DNA from: Anaerolineales bacterium
GTDB taxonomy: Bacteria > Chloroflexota > Anaerolineae > Epilineales > JAANWY01
NCBI GenBank assembly: GCA_018263655.1
Contig: JAANWY010000232.1
Coordinates: 1 to 10,426, forward strand
Direction: 5' to 3'
Length of the DNA stretch: 10,426 nucleotides
A model generated the notes under the pieces. It did no database searches. It saw nothing but the letters and a program-made list of their open reading frames with translations, and had not been told where the DNA came from. The translations under genes and the position numbers were made by a program. Positions 6,171 to 10,426 of this stretch are shown here, in pieces (within the stretch, counting starts at the first letter, position 1; every line of letters begins with the position of its first letter).

Positions 6171-6589
6171 TGCCCATGCCGGATCTTCAGAGCTACGGAG
6201 AGCTCATTTATTCCCTGCAAGACCAGTACTCGATCATCCGTCGCTCCACGCTGGTTCTGGCTACTATTGGCCCTACACTGGCTAAACTTGAGGGTCAGGT
6301 GACCTTCGAGAGCGATGTGGTTCTGGACGTCTGGGAACTCGTTGACTTCGAAGCCGGACGAATTCTAAAATACAGTTACGAGGTTTATCAGGATGATGAG
6401 AAGATCGCCTGGTATGATCCGTTTGAGCATCCTCACATCGCCAAGTTAGCAAGTACCTATCCTCACCACAAACACGTTCCTCCCGATATCAAGCGCAACC
6501 GGGTCCCAGCACCTGGTATCAGCTTTGAGCAACCCAACCTGCCGACTTTGATTGAGGAGATTGAACGCGATATCCTTTCGCGACAGTGA
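6170..6589 (+). CDS. TumE-like (DUF6516-type) protein, probable toxin
   Basis: The 139-residue product resembles the TumE family (DUF6516), whose characterised members are toxins of toxin-antitoxin systems. The diagnostic block is VWELVDFEAGRILKYSYE (54-71), then DEKIAWYDPFEHP (76-88) and a His-rich STYPHHKHVPPDIK (95-108), followed by NRVPAPGISFEQPNLPTLIEEI. The clustered Tyr, Trp, Asp, Lys and His residues would suit an RNase-like active site, but no catalytic residues are assigned here. The start is GTG 6170-6172, with AGGAG seven bases upstream and overlapping the previous stop by one base; ATG 6176, two codons in, is poorly spaced. Family recognition is by remembered motifs, not by a search. 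Confidence 0.72.
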   Translation: MPMPDLQSYGELIYSLQDQYSIIRRSTLVLATIGPTLAKLEGQVTFESDVVLDVWELVDFEAGRILKYSYEVYQDDEKIAWYDPFEHPHIAKLASTYPHHKHVPPDIKRNRVPAPGISFEQPNLPTLIEEIERDILSRQ

Positions 6590-6642
6590 CCATCAGCCAC
6601 GGCAGTCGAATATCGAATTTGGAATCGCGCAATCACTTCCCT

Positions 6643-6668
6643 AAGATCCTACTCAAAGATCCTACTCA
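6643..6668. repeat. 13-bp direct tandem duplication at the 3' end of the coiled-coil gene
   Basis: AAGATCCTACTCA occurs twice, end to end, at 6643-6655 and 6656-6668. The second copy contains the minus-strand TGA stop (6666-6668) of the adjacent gene, so the last bases of that gene and its flank have been duplicated exactly. Confidence 0.9.
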
Positions 6669-7490
6669 CCCCAATCCTTCCGTGTGGTAATCGTAAACCT
6701 CGTTGATGGCGCCAATCAGATCGTTGAGCTGGTCAACCTGCTCCTTGATGTCCGTCTGGAGGCGCTCGGAGCGACCGCTGTCCACGTCCTGGGCGTCCAC
6801 CAGTTGCACCTGGCTGTAGATCGTGGCCAGGGCCGTCACGCTCTGTTCGAGCTGCAGCTCGGCTTGCTTCATGCGGGTGTGCAAAGCCTGCAATGCCGCC
6901 CACTGCTTCTTCTTGCTCTCCAACACCTCATCCAACTGCTCACGGACTTGCGGATTGTGCTGCCGTTGGCGCCGGTCAGCCAGCTCGTCAATCTCGCCGG
7001 GCACTGTCTCCCGCTCTTTGGCGATCAACCCATCCTGTCGGTAGGCGTCCAGCCGCTGCGCCAACCGATAGATGTTGCGCATCCAGTCGCTGAGTTGGTT
7101 GGCGCTGTTCTCCAGGTGATCGCGTAGCACGCCCCGTCGCTGCCGGCGCACCAATGCCTCGATCCGCTGCTGATACTCCAGCGCCGTCTCCACCTTCTCT
7201 CGCAACGCCTGATCCTGAATCACGCGCGGGTTGAACTGCTCCTGAAACAGCTCGAGCAGCACCTTGGCGTTGGTCTCAGCGTCGGTCAGGCTGGTGGCGA
7301 CGATGCCGGCCAACCCAGTCACGCCCAGCAGCGGCCAGCCCCAGAGCGGCCACCACGCAAACGGTCGCGGGAACAGCGCCGTCAGCACAATCGTCATCGC
7401 GATGACGACCGCGCTCTCCCAGCGGAAAAACGCGTACTGGATGATGGCGCTTTGGGCCCTTTTTTGGAGCTCGGTGCGAATGGTTGGCAT
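6666..7490 (-). CDS. Two-TM membrane protein with long coiled-coil domain, function unknown
   Basis: I do not recognise a named family. The 274-residue protein has a short amphipathic start (1-25), a first membrane segment at about 26-40 (SAVVIAMTIVLTALF) and a second, Trp-rich one at about 46-67, joined by a tight PRPFAWW turn. This gives a hairpin with both ends on the same side, most likely the cytoplasm. Residues about 70-265 are charged and almost all helical with heptad-like Leu spacing, including EALVRRQRRGVLRDHLE and QLEQSVTALATIYSQVQL, so a coiled-coil assembly is expected. It is the last gene of a minus-strand series after the vWA gene, separated by 135 bases of repeats. ATG 7488-7490 is the only good start, but no Shine-Dalgarno sequence precedes it because repeat DNA runs almost to the codon. 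A relation to XpaC-type hairpin proteins is possible but unproven. Confidence 0.8.
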   Translation of the reverse strand: MPTIRTELQKRAQSAIIQYAFFRWESAVVIAMTIVLTALFPRPFAWWPLWGWPLLGVTGLAGIVATSLTDAETNAKVLLELFQEQFNPRVIQDQALREKVETALEYQQRIEALVRRQRRGVLRDHLENSANQLSDWMRNIYRLAQRLDAYRQDGLIAKERETVPGEIDELADRRQRQHNPQVREQLDEVLESKKKQWAALQALHTRMKQAELQLEQSVTALATIYSQVQLVDAQDVDSGRSERLQTDIKEQVDQLNDLIGAINEVYDYHTEGLG

Positions 7491-7494
7491 GTTG

Positions 7495-7566
7495 TAGTCA
7501 GGTAGTCGATTAGTCGATTAGTCGGTTAGTCAGGTAGTCAGGTAGTCGATTAGTTGCCTGGTCGCT
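7495..7566. repeat. Tandem 8-bp repeat array (consensus TAGTCRRK)
   Basis: Nine contiguous octamers are readable: TAGTCAGG, TAGTCGAT, TAGTCGAT, TAGTCGGT, TAGTCAGG, TAGTCAGG, TAGTCGAT, TAGTTGCC and TGGTCGCT. The last two are degenerate. The array ends five bases before the start codon of the coiled-coil gene, in the non-coding gap after the vWA gene. Confidence 0.9.
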
Positions 7567-7597
7567 GACCGAGATGGTCAATTGACTCAGGGGCCAC

Positions 7598-7629
7598 ACG
7601 ACTAAGCGACGAAACGACTAACCGACTAA
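7598..7629. repeat. Second 8-bp array, inverted relative to the first, containing the vWA stop codon
   Basis: Four octamers, ACGACTAA, GCGACGAA, ACGACTAA and CCGACTAA, are the reverse-complement type of the array at 7495-7566. The last unit contains the TAG stop of the vWA gene (7626-7628). GACTAACCGACTAA (7616-7629) is a perfect 14-base inverted match to 7518-7531, so transcript or DNA could form a large stem. Between the arrays lies a perfect GTCAATTGAC palindrome (7577-7586). Confidence 0.88.
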
Positions 7630-9368
7630 AAGTACGTCGAAATGATTCGATACAACTCTTCGATATCGGTTTCGTCGGCACGTCTAAACTGCCCGTTGCC
7701 GATGTCGGCCATTTCCTGCAGGAGGTCCTCGTCGGCGTCGCTGCCGAAGGCGATGGTGAACACGACGACGGGCACGCTCTGTTCTTGCTCGAAGAGCCGG
7801 CGCAGATCGCGCATGTCGTTGCGACTGTGATTCTCCTGGCCGTCGGTCATCACCACAATCGCGTTGATGGCTGCCTGATCGGCTGCCGCTTGCAAGTCGA
7901 CGAAGGCTTCCACCACCGCGTCGATCAGGGCCGTGTCACCATAAGCCTCCAAGTTCTCGACCAGCGTGATCAAATCCTGGCGGGTGCGGTCACCGGTTGA
8001 CCGCAATGTCTGGATGTTCTTGATACCCGTCCCGAAGTCGATCAGCCCCACTTGGTCGCGGTCGCCCCGAATCTGCACGATGAAGGCCGCCAGCGCCTCC
8101 TTCGTGCGGTCCAGCTTGGCGCCCTGCATGCTGCCGCTGGTGTCGACGACGAGGAACACGTTTGTGGGCCGCTTGGTGTACCACCAGACATTGCGCACCA
8201 CCTCGACCACCGCCGGCCCTGGAATCTGCAACGTCGTCTGGGGCTGGCGCCAGTCGACGGCGTCGGTGTTCGCGAAGGGGCTGCCGGCTTCGTCCAGCGC
8301 GATGCTCAAATCGGTGGGGCGGTAGCCGGCCGTCAGGAACGCGCGCTGCGCTTCGGGCGCCGTCAGGAAATCGGCAAATGCCTGAAACGTGCGGCGCTGA
8401 TTGTCGGTGACGGCCGTCTCGTTCGCGCCGCCCAGCTCCAGCAAGGCCAGCGGGTGATCGGCCCACAGCGTGCCCTCGGCGGGGTAGATGGCGACCAAGC
8501 GCTCACCCTGGCCGGCCTGGTTCCACTCGATGACGACGCGCTCCTGGGCCACGAAGGCATCCAGGAAATCGCGCCCCTCGGCCGCCAACCGCTCGACGAC
8601 GACCTCTTCGCCCTCGCCGTAGAAGCGCACCGTGGCCTCGACGCTGCGCACGTACTCGATCGTCTGCGGATCGGTGGCCGCTTCCTCGGTCAGGCCGCGC
8701 GTGAGGCCGGCGCCGGCGTAGAACTCGGCCAGCGTCGCCAGCAGGCCGCTAGCGTGGCTAGTGCTGGGGTGATTCCACTTGAAATTCGGATCGCTGGTGG
8801 CCTGCTGTTGAATATCCCGCCAGCCGATAGATCGCTCCGGCCAGCCCAGCTCTCGCGCCACACTCTCCCACGCCACGATGACGACGGGGCTGGTGGCGTA
8901 GCGCACCTGGCTGCTGATGCGCCGGCTCCCGATGGGCACCTGCGCCTCGTCGTCGACGTCAGCCATCTGTTGTGCTGCCCATTCCTCGTCCAACTGATTC
9001 AGCCACAGGCTGCTGTCGGACGTCAGGGCCTGGAACGCCGGCTGGCTCAAGCTTTCGCGCACCATCTTCTCCGGCGTCAGCACCAACGTGCGCACCTGCA
9101 TGGTCTTGCCATCCGGCGTGCGCTGGTCCTGATCGTTGAACTGGTCGACCAGTTCCTGGAAAGCGGGCGCCATGCCTGGCGATACGGCTACCGTCAGCTC
9201 GGCGCTGTCGGGTGCCCAGGTACTCAGCGGCGCAGCGGCTTCTTCTCGATCAGAAAAGGCACGCCAGATGCCAACAGCGAGAACGCTACAAGCACACAGG
9301 CTGACGAGAACGCCCGCTGTGATCACGAGGAAGATGTATTTTCGAGACCTACGACGCGATGATCGCAA
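7626..9368 (-). CDS. Membrane-anchored solute-binding domain fused to a von Willebrand factor A domain
   Basis: The 580-residue protein has a basic N-terminus (RSSRRRSRK), one membrane anchor (about 11-34) and an extracellular solute-binding-like domain (about 55-385). That domain has features of the bacterial extracellular binding-protein fold such as ELTVAVSPGMAPAFQELVDQF and a final TAPEAQRAFLTAGYRP. It is followed by a vWA domain (about 402-580). The metal-ion-dependent adhesion site is complete: DTSGS (Asp409, Ser411, Ser413), Thr479 in GDTAL and Asp509 in MTDGQ. This predicts divalent-metal-dependent protein binding outside the cell. The domain combination is known in Chloroflexota and Actinomycetota as substrate-binding/VWA proteins without an established role. 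Start is TTG 9366-9368, eight bases after a GGAG; both lie inside a 7-bp repeat. It follows a paralogous binding protein by 24 bases in the same frame. Confidence 0.88.
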   Translation of the reverse strand: MRSSRRRSRKYIFLVITAGVLVSLCACSVLAVGIWRAFSDREEAAAPLSTWAPDSAELTVAVSPGMAPAFQELVDQFNDQDQRTPDGKTMQVRTLVLTPEKMVRESLSQPAFQALTSDSSLWLNQLDEEWAAQQMADVDDEAQVPIGSRRISSQVRYATSPVVIVAWESVARELGWPERSIGWRDIQQQATSDPNFKWNHPSTSHASGLLATLAEFYAGAGLTRGLTEEAATDPQTIEYVRSVEATVRFYGEGEEVVVERLAAEGRDFLDAFVAQERVVIEWNQAGQGERLVAIYPAEGTLWADHPLALLELGGANETAVTDNQRRTFQAFADFLTAPEAQRAFLTAGYRPTDLSIALDEAGSPFANTDAVDWRQPQTTLQIPGPAVVEVVRNVWWYTKRPTNVFLVVDTSGSMQGAKLDRTKEALAAFIVQIRGDRDQVGLIDFGTGIKNIQTLRSTGDRTRQDLITLVENLEAYGDTALIDAVVEAFVDLQAAADQAAINAIVVMTDGQENHSRNDMRDLRRLFEQEQSVPVVVFTIAFGSDADEDLLQEMADIGNGQFRRADETDIEELYRIISTYF

Positions 9369-9393
9369 TCTCCAATCTCCAATCTCTAATCTC
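9366..9393. repeat. Tandem 7-bp repeat array joining a stop codon to a start codon
   Basis: Four contiguous heptamers on the plus strand are CAATCTC (9366-9372), CAATCTC (9373-9379), CAATCTC (9380-9386) and TAATCTC (9387-9393). On the coding minus strand they read GAGATTA followed by GAGATTG copies, creating GGAG motifs at seven-base steps. The array begins with the vWA TTG start and ends with one base of the upstream TAG stop. Confidence 0.92.
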
Positions 9394-10426
9394 TACTGCA
9401 CCACGTTGAGATCGAACCAGCGCAGCAACGTCAGCAGCACGTCCCGATCGGGGCTGCGCATGGCGTCGGTGCGCGGCACGACGGACTGGACGCCCTGCTC
9501 CTGCCACTTGACGAACAAGCTGTCCTCGGTGGCGTCGACGGGGATGTTGGGGTTGGCCGGCCGCAAGCCGTAGGCCAAAGCCGCCCGCTGCTGCGCCTCG
9601 CTCAGCAGGAAGCGCTCGAACTCCAGCGCCGCGTTCTTCTCCAGCGCACTGGTTTCCGGTCCCACCCAAACGGTGAACGGAAAGTCGAACCAGGTCACGT
9701 AGCGCGGGTAGTACAGCACCAGCGGGTCCTCCCAGCGGGTGAGAATACCCTGCATGTTCTGCAACAGGTCGCTCTCCAGCAACTGCCCGCCGTCGCCCAC
9801 GCTGTAGCCGAACAGGGCGAAGTCCTCTGCTGTGTAGGCGCTGGCGCTGCTGACGTCTGTCACAGCGCCCATGAGCTCGGCCAGCCACTCCTGGAACTGA
9901 GGGTCGGTTAGATCCTCGACGCTGACGTTGGTGCGGTCGTAGTACTCGCCGGCCGCCGCGATCATGGCCGCCAGACCGCCCACGTTCTTGCGCGGATTCG
10001 GCACCACTAGCTTGAAGTAGCCCCACGAGGGCTCGCCGCCCAGCTCGGGCCAGCCGCCCTTGGCGATGGCCGCGTCGTGGATGGTGGACCAAGTGATTTC
10101 CCCGAAGTGTTCCTCCAACACCTGTGCGCGGCTCTCGTAGATGCCCCAGGCGAACAGGCTGATGGCGATGGGCCGCGCCCGATATTCGCCGTCGGTCAGG
10201 AAGACGTCGCGCCCCAGGCGCTCTTTGTACGAGGCGTTGGCCAGCTCGACCAGGTAGCGGCTGTCGGGGATCCAGGCCGTGGGGAAGTCTTCCAGCGCTG
10301 CTTCTTGGGCCTCGGTCAGGTTGTCGGGGTCGGCGTCGGCCGGCAGCGCGCCAAATTCGTTGCGGTCCCAACGCCCCAGCGCCGTGAGGCCATCCATGGC
10401 GACGACGTCCACCTCGATGGGGACAC
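9393..10426 (-). CDS. Extracellular solute-binding-like protein (N-terminus beyond right edge)
   Basis: The reading frame is open to the right edge (343 codons plus stop TAG 9393-9395), so the true start lies outside; the GTG at 10412 is internal to a continuing VPIEVDVVAMDGL stretch. The visible part is the bulk of a bacterial extracellular binding-protein fold. It contains RARPIAISLFAWGIYE, then TWSTIHDAAIAKGGWPELGG, FKLVVPNPRKNVGGLAAMIA, a middle domain with YYPRYVTWFDFPFTVWVGP and the closing FLLSEAQQRAALAYGLRPANP. The end parallels FLTAPEAQRAFLTAGYRPTD of the following vWA protein, so the two look paralogous. No signal is visible because the N-terminus is missing. It is the first seen gene of the three-gene operon. 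The ligand is unknown; iron, phosphate and sugar families share this fold. Confidence 0.85.
   Translation of the reverse strand, partial: VPIEVDVVAMDGLTALGRWDRNEFGALPADADPDNLTEAQEAALEDFPTAWIPDSRYLVELANASYKERLGRDVFLTDGEYRARPIAISLFAWGIYESRAQVLEEHFGEITWSTIHDAAIAKGGWPELGGEPSWGYFKLVVPNPRKNVGGLAAMIAAAGEYYDRTNVSVEDLTDPQFQEWLAELMGAVTDVSSASAYTAEDFALFGYSVGDGGQLLESDLLQNMQGILTRWEDPLVLYYPRYVTWFDFPFTVWVGPETSALEKNAALEFERFLLSEAQQRAALAYGLRPANPNIPVDATEDSLFVKWQEQGVQSVVPRTDAMRSPDRDVLLTLLRWFDLNVVQ

Noticed and set aside
7495..7629. CRISPR array
   Set aside because: Units are 8 bp and contiguous without spacers, and no cas genes are present.
8052..9362. A 436-codon open frame on the plus strand opposite the vWA gene
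   Set aside because: It is antisense to a gene with a complete MIDAS motif and shows no recognisable domain; long antisense frames are expected in GC-rich coding DNA.
9349..10371. A 340-codon frame on the minus strand overlapping the right-hand binding protein
   Set aside because: Its product is Arg/Gly/Ala-rich with no domain, as expected for an out-of-frame reading; the frame ending at 9393 has clear binding-protein motifs.
1..10426. tRNA, rRNA, integrase or insertion sequence
   Set aside because: No tRNA cloverleaf, rRNA segment, transposase or recombinase coding sequence was recognised anywhere in the window.

Overview
The window is bacterial DNA of moderately high GC, densely coding, with mostly GGAG-type ribosome binding sites. 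A menaquinol-type bc complex with a b6-type haem spacing and an APWY quinol loop, a BrnT/BrnA module, a TumE-like module and several substrate-binding lipoproteins or anchored proteins would fit Chloroflexota (an Anaerolineae/Caldilineae-like genome or metagenome bin). This placement is an inference from protein style; there is no rRNA or marker gene here.

Layout. (1) 1-2999, minus strand: a respiratory operon, Rieske protein -> fused cytochrome b -> membrane-anchored dihaem cytochrome c. The cytochrome c runs off the left edge. A near-consensus promoter lies at 3109-3136, with a palindrome over its -10 and start region. (2) 3137-3848: a non-coding stretch with three consecutive hairpins, then decayed plus-strand coding sequence: a frameshifted C-terminal piece of an ADP-ribosylglycohydrolase-family protein and an 86-codon C-terminal remnant of another protein. 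(3) 3880-4493, plus: a brnT-brnA toxin-antitoxin pair, apparently expressed from a leaderless promoter. (4) 4599-5750, minus: a solitary branched-chain-amino-acid-type substrate-binding lipoprotein. (5) 5883-6589, plus: a tightly coupled two-gene module, a small helical protein followed by a TumE/DUF6516-like protein, probably toxin-antitoxin. (6) 6666-10426, minus: a three-gene operon, solute-binding-like protein (partial at the right edge) -> membrane-anchored solute-binding plus vWA protein -> two-TM coiled-coil protein.

How the genes work together. The bc operon would pass electrons from menaquinol through cytochrome b and the Rieske cluster to the dihaem cytochrome c. The right-hand operon has no assigned function. 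Two related binding-protein folds, one fused to a vWA domain with a complete metal site, together with a membrane coiled-coil protein suggest an envelope complex rather than a simple importer, since no permease or ATPase is visible.

The most unusual structure is at the three gene ends of that right-hand operon. Each stop codon is touched or included by a short tandem repeat: a 7-bp repeat at 9366-9393, 8-bp repeats at 7495-7629, and a 13-bp duplication at 6643-6668. The 7-bp array also provides the Shine-Dalgarno sequence and TTG start of the vWA gene.
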